Positions 48,441-57,500 of a DNA stretch of 64,000 nt are shown here, piece after piece. This stretch comes from Siphonodentalium dalli (lineage: Eukaryota > Mollusca > Scaphopoda > Gadilida > Siphonodentaliidae). Position 1 is the first letter of the stretch; each line of letters opens with the position of its first letter. Both the position numbers and the translations under genes were made by a program. The stretch spans positions 119,984,754 through 120,048,753 of the forward strand of contig CP136061.1 of the NCBI GenBank assembly GCA_032622095.1, given 5' to 3'. A model generated the notes under the pieces. That model saw only the letters and a list, made by a program, of their open reading frames with translations. It ran no database searches and was not told the DNA's origin.

Positions 48441-48650
48441 GGGAAATTTGTGAAGCGCTAACAAAGCGTATCTACACGGTGTTATACGATCCAAAATGAT
48501 CCTGATATCAGAAATGCAATCTAGATCATACTCAGTATCTTCGTATCGACTGAATATATCGTTATTCGATGGTGATCCCGACATACCTCCGTCTTTACTT
48601 TTCTTATGCCTTTGTAGATTATAGTTCGTCGATAATATATTTCTGAACAA
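48366..48650 (-). CDS. Open frame of 94 codons with C2H2-finger-like start
   Basis: The minus-strand frame, open from about 48672, reads CHLFRNILSTNYNLQRHKKS near its start: a Cys-x-x-(Phe for Cys)...Leu...His pattern like half a C2H2 zinc finger (finger consensus has a second Cys and a second His). It continues GMSGSPSNNDIFSRYEDTEY and IRIILDRITPCRYALLALHK into the tandem array. It lies in the core of the giant element, divergent from the small frame starting at 48651. It may be a decayed DNA-binding protein of the element. A TTG or upstream start is possible; there is no clear ATG at its head. Confidence 0.3.
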   Translation of the reverse strand: MFRNILSTNYNLQRHKKSKDGGMSGSPSNNDIFSRYEDTEYDLDCISDIRIILDRITPCRYALLALHKFPRCIMTLSDAFMTIIETHQGSSSVF

Positions 48651-48791
48651 ATGGCACCCGTGTATTATCTCGAATCATGGGAAGAACTATCGTCCTTATA
48701 CCAGCGAAAAGATGAGCGAATATGGTGTGGTATTATCAACTCGCCGCGCTCGTACCTCTATTTATCGTTTAGAGTTATTGTTCTTAGATAA
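48651..48791 (+). CDS. Small open frame, 46 codons, unknown
   Basis: ATG at 48651 gives MAPVYYLESWEELSSLYQRK, then DERIWCGIINSPRSYL, stop at 48789. It is divergent from the zinc-finger-like frame and ends at the foot of a GC-rich hairpin. Composition is protein-like for an AT-rich region, but the frame is short and unassigned. It might be the N-terminus of a longer gene cut off where the right arm begins. Confidence 0.25.
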   Translation: MAPVYYLESWEELSSLYQRKDERIWCGIINSPRSYLYLSFRVIVLR

Positions 48792-48847
48792 AAAATAGGC
48801 GCGGCGGCAGTGGGGATGAGGGGGCCGCACGCGCGCCTATTTTTTAT
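48788..48847. other. GC-rich hairpin at the edge of the right arm
   Basis: A 16-bp perfect stem, ATAAAAAATAGGCGCG (48788-48803) and its complement (48832-48847), encloses a loop of 28 bases with an inner GCGGC / GCCGC pair. The local GC content contrasts sharply with the surrounding sequence. It lies 9 bp from the inner end of the right inverted repeat. It could act as a terminator, an origin-like structure or a recombination joint. Confidence 0.7.
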
Positions 48848-48856
48848 GCCCATAAA

Positions 48857-51800
48857 AAATAAAGCGTTTTGAGAAGAATATGTGAAATTAATATGCACAT
48901 GTGTTCACATAGTAGGTCTTATCGTCGTATGAAACTGCCACGTAGTATATGCTTTGTTTCCTCTATATAACAAACTAAATGTATAGGATGTACAATACAT
49001 ATAATTGGTGAAACGAATACATGAAGTAAGTATTTATGTATTAGTCTACACCATATGGGCTCTTTATTGTCTCTATGTAATGGAGATTTTAGACTAAATT
49101 TCTTCTAATAATGCTATAAATGAACGATAATAAAGAGAAATGAATTATTAAAGAATACATCAAGTAAATATGTATACACGCATCAACATAGACATAAATA
49201 TCGGGGTGTGGGTGGAGACATACCACTATATCAATATTTGGGTGTGGTAATAGGGATTCTCGGTGAAGTAACACCCCCCCCCCCCATGAGGTGCTGGATA
49301 AATATTGAAGAGGTTTCTTTGTTGAACCATCGAAAGAACTGCCAGACCGTATAGTGCATTAGTATATCCCTGTTATCAGATTTATTAGGCTTACAATAAT
49401 CACTATATTATAATAACTATAACTATAGAATTTGTGCGCGAGAAATTTCTCAGATATAGTCTATTGGAAGTCTTCAATAATGCTTTTACTTCCGTGACAA
49501 AAAAACAAATACTTACGATTATATACCCGCGTATTAATATATACCTTGATCAAATACTGCGGATAACCTATATCCCTAGTACACACACCCTATTTTATTT
49601 CATATTACATTGATAGGCGATAAGCTCTCGGGTTAACGCGATGGATATATCGTTTATCGGAAACGCAGGCGATAAGCGGTGGGGTTAACGCGCGGGATAT
49701 ATCGTTTAGATATACGCGCATTGTTTAGTACCCGCGATAATGAGGCGCTATTATCGTGATAACATTCGCCCATATACACCCACGCGGCGTGACATATAAC
49801 CCCACCCTGATAGCTCAGGATTAGGCGCTTAGGGTTTAGGCAGTCAAACCAATACATATATTATGTACCACTGTGTATAGTACCCGCGATCTGGTTTATC
49901 GCTACCCGCGCGCGACGCTGGCGAGTTATTCTTGTGATTAATATATACCTCTGATAGCAGTCACCCGAGTACGTATTTTCTTTCATATTACATGAATATG
50001 CGATAAGCGGTAGGGTTAACACGAGAGAGATATCATTTAGACATATATACACGCATTGTTTAGTACCCGCAATAATTAGGCGCTATTCTCGTGATAACCT
50101 TGGCCCGCTTGTTGCGGAATTATTTGGTTCGTCATTGGCCTAGCGATATCCGCCACGATAACGCGTGATAACCTTCACCGATATATACACCCACGCGGCG
50201 TGACCTATAATCCCCTGATGGCACAGGAACAGGAGGGGAGCAAATCATGATCAAACCGTCTACCCGAGTCAGTGTAAAGAGGCAACATTCTGCATATGCA
50301 TATCTTAAAGAGTGCTTATATACTTTAACATTAAAGTATACATAATAACCCACATATTTGAATACATTATATTCGTGCATATAATGGCATATTGATAAGA
50401 CATACAGGACCACCATAGAGTTTATAGCGTATGTGGAACTGAATAGTTAACTATAGTAGAGGGTTTTTTTTTACTTGATTTAACAGTGAAAAGGGAACTT
50501 AATGTACATCATAATATAACGCACTAATGTGTATTGGATTTGCTTTAAGAAACACGGACGTATACATAAATCAGATACGCATACTTAGAACACATTCACT
50601 TCGTGTATATACTGAAGCATACCACGTATATAGTCCACAAAGACATAGCCCTGCATGTGAAAACTCAGTTTAACTATACATTAAAGAGCGTTTATACGTG
50701 ATTTACCTATGAAAATGGAAATATTTATACATCATATCACATAGAGGTACCGTACTTGTTTTAAGAATATGGATAGTTATAGGCACAATCATAACAACAA
50801 TGGAGACCAGCGTTCTTACACAGAAATCAGTAATGTATGCACTAAAATGGTAACAACAATGAAAATATACACTCTGTGAACTGCCATAGACATCAGAACT
50901 ATTAAGAATTTATGAGTTGTGTCGCTTGTTTAGTTGCGATATATGATGCAATAATTTGAGTTACCAACAATAAAACAGTATTGACGCTATATATTCTCCA
51001 TATACCGACGGTTTTAGACTATATTTCTACTAATAATGCTATTAAATGAACGATAATTAAGAGAAATGAACTATGAATATATATATGAAGTCAATATGTA
51101 TACGCGCGTCCACATAGCAGGCCTTTTCCAGGCCAGTGTTTGATACCCCCGTATAAAATAAAGCGTTTTGAGAGGAATATGTGAAATTAATATGCACATG
51201 TGTTCACATAGTAGGTCTTATCGTCATATGAAACTGCCACGTAGTATATGCTTTGTTTCCTATGTATAACAGACTAAATGTATAGGATGTACAATACATA
51301 TAATTGGTGAAACGAATACATGAAGTAAGTATTTATGTATTAGTCTACACCATATGGGCTCTTTATTGTCTCTATGTAATGGAGATTTTAGAGTAAATTT
51401 CTTCAAATAATGCTATAAATGAACGATAATATAGAGAATTGAATGATTAAAGAATACATCAAGTAAATATGTATACACGCATCGACATAGACATAAATAT
51501 CGGGGTGTGGGTGGAGACATACCACTATATCAATATTTGGGTGTGGTAATAGGGATTCTCGGTGAAGTAACACCCCCCCCCCCCCCCCCATGAGGTGCCG
51601 GATAAATATTGAAGAGGTTTCTTTGTTGAACCGTCGAAAGAACTGCCAGACCGTATAGTGCATTAGTATATCCCTGTTATCAGATTTATTAGGCTTACAA
51701 TAATCACTATATTATAATAACTATAACTATAGAATTTGTGCGCGAGAAATTTCTCAGATATAGTCTATTGGAAGTCTTCAATAATGCTTTTACTTCCGTG

Positions 51801-52593
51801 ACAAAAAAAAAACAAATACTTACGATTATATACCCGCGTATTAATATATACCTTGATCAAATACTGCGGATAACCTATATCTCTAGTACACACACCCTAT
51901 TTTATTTCATATTACATTGATAGGTGATAAGCTCTAGGGTTAACGCGATGGATATATCGTTTATCGGAAACGCAGGCGATAAGCGGTAGGGTTAACGCGC
52001 GGGATATATGGTTTAGATATACACGGATTGTTTAGTATCCGCGATAATGAGGGGCTATTATCGTGATAACATTCGCCCATATACACCCACGCGGCGTGAC
52101 ATATAACCCCACCCTGATAGCTCAGGATTAGGCGCTTAGGGTTTAGGCAGTCAAACCAATACATATATTATGTACCACTGTGTATAGTACACGCGATCTG
52201 GTTTATCGCTACCGCGCGCGACGCTGGCGAGTTATTCTCGTGATTAATATATACCTCTGATAGCAGTAACCCGAGTACATATTTTCTTTCATATTACATG
52301 AATATGCGATAAGCGGTAGGGTTAACACGAGAGAGATATCATTTAGACATATATACACGCATTGTTTAGTACCCGCAATAATTAGGCGCTATTCTCGTGA
52401 TAACCTTGGCCCGCTTGTTGCGGAATTATTTGGTTCGTCATTGGCCTAGCGATATCCGCCACGATAACGCGTGATAACCTTCACCGATATATACACCCAC
52501 GCGGCGTGACCTATAATCCCCTGTTTAGCTCAGGATCGGGAGTGGAGCAAAGTCAAGTCAAACGGTATACCCGAAAGGGTAGACAATACTACT
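48857..52593 (-). repeat. Right terminal inverted repeat
   Basis: Reverse-complement copy of 41949-45672, containing all of unit A and about 1.35 kb of unit B. Differences from the left arm are few single bases plus lengths of one C/G run (around 49273 and 51572). It ends at 52593 with ...GACAATACTACT, followed by GACGTG. Confidence 0.9.
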
Positions 52594-52599
52594 GACGTG

Positions 52600-53631
52600 T
52601 ATTATGTCCGATTATGCTCGAATTGTTACCGTCTTGTAAATACCACAAGAAGAAGTTTTATATGAGATTATGTTTCTGACGATTGTGCTGAGTGTAGGGA
52701 ATTTAAGATTTTCCGCGTTACATCGTATAGCCGAAAATCGTTGTCTAAACGCCTTGGAGGAAAACAAAAGCGGAAGGGGGTTGACCGCAAAGTAGCTGTA
52801 GGAAGCCGGTTAATATTGAATACGCGCTCAGTCTGAGCGTTGGCGGGTCAAGCGAGTTGAGCATGCGGAACGCATGAGTTCTGAATTGACGAGGTCAAGT
52901 GATTGTGTTTTGTTAGTCATTCTGGCTATCGCTGACCACCGCGTCACATTTATCTAAAAAAAATTATTAATTTTTCGTATTTCATTGAAATGTTCTGCTA
53001 AAATTTATAACATGTTGTTATTTCGGTAAACACAAGCCGGATGAGGGTCGGCATCCACCCAGTGTCAACTTAGCAAAAGCGCCGCACCGCAGATTTCCAG
53101 AGTGAATTTTTAAGAATATTGTTATCTCTGGTTGTTTCTGCCTGGCTAGTTGTCCTAATTTACTGGGCGAGAATGCTTGTGTAATTTGCTGTGAAGGTTT
53201 CAAAAATAAATGCTTCGTCGTTCTGTGCGGCAAGCAGCGACGGGTCTGCAGCAAAAATTAGTTTTTATTTGTTCCATACAGGAGGGTAGACTTGTAATTT
53301 ATAACGACAGCCCACGTGACTACACGATAGCCAGTCGTTTACAAGTGACTGCCTTGTGCGAGTGCAGTTATATGTATACTTGATGTGTCGTTGATACAAA
53401 GATCACCGAGCTGTGTTAATTGGAGAGGAGCATGGCTTTGGCTCCGAGTCCAGAATACAAACTAGTATTGATCAAATGAGTGCTTCTAAATGTGCTTCAT
53501 TCGCAACTTGTGTAACTAGCTAAGCATTTTGACCGACTGGTCAGCCCAAGTCTGGTAATCTTCAGCCCAGAAATTCGGGCTTCTTTTAAGTTTAAGACCG
53601 CGTATAAATTATCAGCATGAGAGCAAACCAA
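52600..53631. other. Higher-GC region, no supported gene
   Basis: A 78-codon minus-strand frame at 53254-53018 and an ATG at 53432 on the plus strand (MALAPSPEYKLVLI, then stop) occur in a stretch with less A+T than elsewhere and a CACGTG box near 53314. This could be a promoter/5' UTR region, but I cannot support an exon chain. Confidence 0.25.
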
Positions 53632-53886
53632 CCAAGCCTTGAAATAGTGTGTCTGTCATTTGCAGAATGAGGTCCCCAGAGGGTGAATTTAGTGATGCTA
53701 CCCCGCATAGCGGGCTAGCATCACCAAATTCACCCTCTGGGGACCTCATTCTGCTTACAACTCAGCAGAATGAGGTTCCCAGAGGGTGAATTTGGTGATG
53801 CTAACCCGCTATGCGGGGTAGCATCACTAAATTCTCCCTCTGGGGACCTCATTCTGCATAGGACAGGCACACTATTTCAAGGCTTG
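53632..53886. mobile_element. Nested-palindrome MITE, 255 bp
   Basis: Outer inverted repeats: CCAAGCCTTGAAATAGTGTG at the left and its complement at the right. Inside are two 93-bp hairpins (53662-53754 and 53765-53857). Each is a near-perfect palindrome with arms starting GCAGAATGAGGT-CCCAGAG, and the second is also the reverse complement of the first. Non-coding. Confidence 0.9.
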
Positions 53887-54446
53887 GCTTGAAACCAACT
53901 ACCAATCAATATGGTTGAACAGATCCCACTTGTTGATCAGTGAATTAGGTATATAGGTTAATTCAAATTTAGTTGTTTGGACTAAAATTTTAATATCTTC
54001 CTGCCTTCGGTTACAAATTTGGATTTAAACTGTTCATCAGTCGGAATTTTTCCAACCATTGCCTCGATCAGACTGGAAACTTCCAACATTTGGAAGGGTC
54101 GTGGTACCAATTGGAACATTCTAACTCAAGAGGGGTGAAAATGGAACTTCAGACTATGGGAAATTTAGGTCAGCCATGATGGCGTTTTACACCCACGATT
54201 TGGTCTTAACACACTGGATAGAAAATATATTAAGCAGAACTCTCAAAAAGTTACACTTAGATAAACTATAAATTGTCCCTTTTTGTGATTATCTCTAAAA
54301 ATGTCACATATCAATCAGATGCGAGAATAATAAATAAATCGTCGGAGCAGGAATTCTTTGTTCGAGTCAATTTCTTCCTCAGATCCATTGGGGTAAACAT
54401 TTTGAAGTGGACGACACATAAATATCAACTAACCCGACTGAGCAAT
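53887..54446. other. Intron-like sequence with a G-run element fragment
   Basis: At 54000-54180 there is a fragment with TTTCCAACC and AACTCAAGAGGGGTG blocks like the G-run elements, without its ends. No exon recognised. Confidence 0.4.
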
Positions 54447-54629
54447 TTAAATTAGTCTGATAGTGTCGTCAGTGTCTATATTGTTGATACCTACTGTCCG
54501 TCTGAGATGATAGAGCTGTTGCTGGTGTAACTCTTCCATGTACAGTGACTTGTGGATCAGGATACATTCGGCACCGTTGCTTACAATCGCCATCTTTGTT
54601 TGCGGTCCCAATACTGCATCCGCAAGTCC
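54447..54629 (-). CDS. Cyclic-nucleotide-binding domain exon (CNBD2-like)
   Basis: On the minus strand a 3' splice site (TATTCCTTGGCATTGCAG ending above 54629) precedes GLADAVLGPQ, then SNGAECILIHKSLYMEEL and HLRRT. This matches the end of a cyclic-nucleotide-binding domain as in CNBD2-type proteins: a beta strand with Gly-Ala-Glu-Cys and the C-terminal helix. The frame ends in a stop at 54447, but a splice donor after ...CTCAGACGGACAGTAG (GTATCA) would end the exon near the close of the domain. The upstream part of the domain, with the phosphate-binding cassette, should lie at higher coordinates and was not found. Substrate binding cannot be judged from this exon. Confidence 0.55.
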   Translation of the reverse strand, partial: GLADAVLGPQTKMAIVSNGAECILIHKSLYMEELHQQQLYHLRRTVGINNIDTDDTIRLI

Positions 54630-54839
54630 CTGCAATGCCAAGGAATATAATACATTATTCTTACGTTACGGACACCAATATAACTAGTTGGTTCAGGTTA
54701 GGCTACCTTAACCCTTTATATACTAAATACTCATTGACGATTAGTTATCCCTTAGGAAATGTTCAGACGATAAGTTCAACAAACGACCATAGATCATTTG
54801 TTGAACGTATTATTTGAACATTTTCCTCTAATAAATAAG

Positions 54840-55295
54840 ACTCATTCTGAACTTGTAGTATCTGTCGTCCCCCAGATGAATTATTTCAACATGATTAATA
54901 TTTTTTTTTTTTAACTTAATGGGAGAACTAGTACAGAAAGGGTTAACATACAGAGTCGTTATTTGGTGGGATAATCTGGATTCAGATTATGGATTAGACC
55001 CCGTACGGCGTGGTTCGGTAGTAAACGAACAGACCAGAATCAGTAAACGAACAGACCGTAATCGTAATCAATCGTTATTTCGTCGTAATCCGGATTCAGA
55101 TTCTGATTCCGATTACGGACTCAAACGTCCATAATGTAAACAAACCGACATTTCGCCACCTCGGAGTTTAAAAACACAATAAAACATAAGAGTCCGTCCC
55201 TTGTGTACTAATTATTGCAGAATATAAACGATCTATATCAAAGAATTTTAAATGCGGAGACATATTTGTGTTATCAAGTGTAAACGGGGAGAATA
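54840..55295. repeat. Segment with GATTCAGATTC / CCGATTACGG repeats
   Basis: TCTGGATTCAGATTATGG, AAACGAACAGACC (twice) and ATTCAGATTCTGATTCCGA occur in 54970-55130. Related GGATTTGGATTCTGAATCCA occurs at 56942. The plus-strand open frame ending in SDSDSDYG is a product of this repetition, not a gene. Confidence 0.5.
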
Positions 55296-55571
55296 TTACT
55301 GAAATATTAGCCAAATAATAATGTTATTGATAGTAACGCTGGGGGAGCACTTCGGTTGATGGCGAACTTGAAGCAAATCATTGTCAATTTCATTGTCACT
55401 TTCATCATGTTCGTTTCATAATTCCATCCATAAAATACCGCCCGAACGCATGTCGATTTCAAATTCGGCGGATACGTCACCATCGACCGAATTCACGTGA
55501 ACCTGCGGCATGGATGTGTCTTCTGCTTTGTTCGTTATTATGTGTTCCTTCTTATTGAAGAAATAGCAGGA
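55296..55571 (-). pseudogene. Open frame broken by one in-frame TGA, unidentified
   Basis: The minus-strand frame is open from 55571 to 55296 except for TGA at 55418-55416. Before it: MPQVHVNSVDGDVSAEFEID then GGILWMEL. After it: NEHDESDNEIDNDLLQVRHQ. Both halves look protein-like (acidic), so this may be a gene remnant with a nonsense change. An alternative is an exon ending at GGCG|GTATTT (near 55434). No family is recognised and no selenocysteine element was sought beyond the eye. Confidence 0.25.
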
Positions 55572-55889
55572 TTATATGATATCGATGGATTATCAGATAC
55601 ACGTATGTACTATAGCAATTTCATATTTAAAATGTTTTGCTTCGTTATATGCAGTCGTTTTGCACTATATAGTCTCCGTATAGTGCAGAAACACAGGCAT
55701 TTTTTGGCCAGTGCGCTGTACATTAGTTGGAAAATAAAGCTTTGCCCATGAAGCCACAGTTGTGAACGTGCACATGAACTGCATCTCCCAATCGCACAAA
55801 CACAAATGTAAAGCTTATTCTACGTTCTCAGGACTATATAGTGGAAATGTCAAGTCAATTTATTGATTAAGTACCCACACGTACAAGTT

Positions 55890-56607
55890 CTAGGGACGTG
55901 GCTAGAGGTTCCCCATGGGAGTACTCCATCAAATTTCCGGCCAACTGCACCCCCCTTGAACCAAACATCAAACTCACAGGTTTGCAGAATTCCATTTCCA
56001 ATCCCTTGGAAGAAATATCCAACCTGACACACCCTAAGATTGGAAAATTTAATACCAACTTTTACTGGTTGAAAAATCAAACAATCAGAACAATTCCAAC
56101 CTATATATGGTGTCAAATTAATGTCCAACTAATGTTGTGTCAGGCATGAAATTTCCAACTGCTGAAAATGTACCAAAGTTTAGTTTAAACATATTTATTT
56201 GTCAAATTTAGATAACACATGATATATAACACATACATTTGTTTATACAGACAATGGGATTGGAGGACAAGTGCTGACTCTCTTAATGGTACCCCTCTCC
56301 CATATGTTATTACACTGAAAAATAAATAATTAGTAATGGCAAAGCAACATGACTACCAAAACAAATTGAACATATATACAGATCACCGGTCACCCCCTCC
56401 CCCGAGTCATAAGTTTGCATATGTATTTGTTTAAAATCGGGTTTGTTTGTTGCGTTTGCTGGCTTGTACGTATTATTATTTGGAATAGTTAGTCCAAAGA
56501 ATCCTGATTTGCCTCACGTATGAATGACTATACAGCTAAGAAAATTGTACCAAAGTTCGGGGGGTGGGGTCGAGATACCTCAACCAACCCCTGTCGGCAC
56601 GTCCCTG
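55890..56607. mobile_element. G-run element, third copy, opposite orientation
   Basis: Starts TAGGGACGTGGCTAG and ends GGCACGTCCCTG. Flanks TACAAGTT (55882-55889) and TACAACTG (56608-56615) agree at 6 of 8 positions, supporting an 8-bp target duplication. The interior has the CCAAC / GTTGG segments of the family. Confidence 0.65.
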
Positions 56608-57300
56608 TACAACTGACAAGTTTCGTGTGTTCTCCACAACGTCTTCAGAATTTGATTCAGGAGATCTAGAGCTGTTAGAAATTCTTGCTCTCATCAATAA
56701 ACACACTTTAACTTGAAAAAGGATGCGATTAAGTCGGATTGCAGCTAATTAGGTACCATGTATATACACATAGAAGAAAAACATGACTTTCACAAATATA
56801 TAAATATAAGATACAAATGATACTTGTGTCAAATACATGAGCCACGTTTGACGCTGGGAGAACATTATACATAGTATCGGAGACCACGTGGATTTCAAAA
56901 TCTGACCTAGAATCTGGAATTAGCCTCGCCCCCCGTAATCGGATTTGGATTCTGAATCCAGATTCCCACGAAATGACGACTCTGGCAAATGTTATGAATA
57001 TTTTCCAGAAAATCTCCCCGGGTCTGTGAAGTACGATCGCCCTTGAAGAACTATTGTCTATCGTTGACACCTATCCCTAGCTCCAACGTGGCGAGAGTGG
57101 GTTGGGTCAAAATATTTTCGGTCAAATGTTTGGACCGAAATGGCCATCAGCTGAAAAATGCCAGCTCTAGGGCGTGTCCGATTGGACAGTTGAAAAGCCT
57201 GGGGTACCATTTTCCAAAACAAAGGGGTACATATGGTAATTTGGGTCAGATACAAGAAGGTTGTTAGTTGGTTATGCATACACTCTGGTGCGTGGTAAAA
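56608..57300. other. No gene; repeat fragments
   Basis: 57080-57260 resembles the inside of the G-run elements (CCAGCTCTAGGGCGTGTCCG, AAAAGCCTGGGGTACC). A 113-codon minus-strand frame at 57070-56729 has no recognised domain. Confidence 0.35.
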
Positions 57301-57344
57301 TACGCCCGTTACTTTACTTGTATAATCGTTATTAAATCAGTTGA

Positions 57345-57500
57345 ATTCTAAGTTGAAAAAGGGCCGTAACTAATGTAAAAATATTAAATGAAACCCATAT
57401 TCGAACTTGGCCTGTATTGTTGGCTGAGAAACACACATACCAACTTTGGTTCAGATCAAATAATCCAAACAGGGGTATCAGTCTAAAGCCAAAAACATGT
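57345..57500. repeat. Mollusc-type dispersed repeat fragment
   Basis: Contains AAAGGGCCGTAACTAATG, GAACTTGGCCTGTATTG and ACACACATACCAACTTTGGT. Repeats of this wording (AAGGGCCATAACTC... ACCAAGTTT...) are, to my knowledge, widespread in bivalve genomes. Recognition is from memory and not verified. Confidence 0.35.

Larger units (their letters stand above)
41949..52593. mobile_element. 10.6-kb element with 3.7-kb terminal inverted repeats and 6-bp target duplication
   Basis: The ends are perfect inverted repeats (AGTAGTATTGTCTACCCTTT and its complement) and are flanked by GACGTG on both sides (41943-41948 and 52594-52599), a 6-bp duplication. The arms are nearly identical for about 3.7 kb. The core (45673-48856) holds the rest of a tandem repeat unit, a ~250-bp tandem array and two small open frames. 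Six-base duplications, AG ends and long inverted repeats are the hallmarks of Maverick/Polinton elements, but those are usually 15-20 kb and carry polymerase B, integrase, protease and capsid genes, none of which I see. It is best called a non-autonomous or deleted Polinton-like element, or an undescribed group. Low divergence of the arms suggests recent activity or gene conversion. Confidence 0.8.

Noticed and set aside
48651-48791. VYYLESWEEL resembling the N-terminus of SRP9
   Set aside because: Similarity ends after about ten residues and the frame is only 46 codons.
53432-53479. MALAPSPEYKLVLI as the start of a Ras-like small GTPase
   Set aside because: The frame stops at once and the only donor (GTATTG) is poor; no P-loop exon was found. 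The similarity is too short.
54919-55134. Plus-strand frame ending in an Asp-Ser repeat
   Set aside because: Arises from GATTC-rich repeated DNA that also occurs at 56942 in the opposite orientation.
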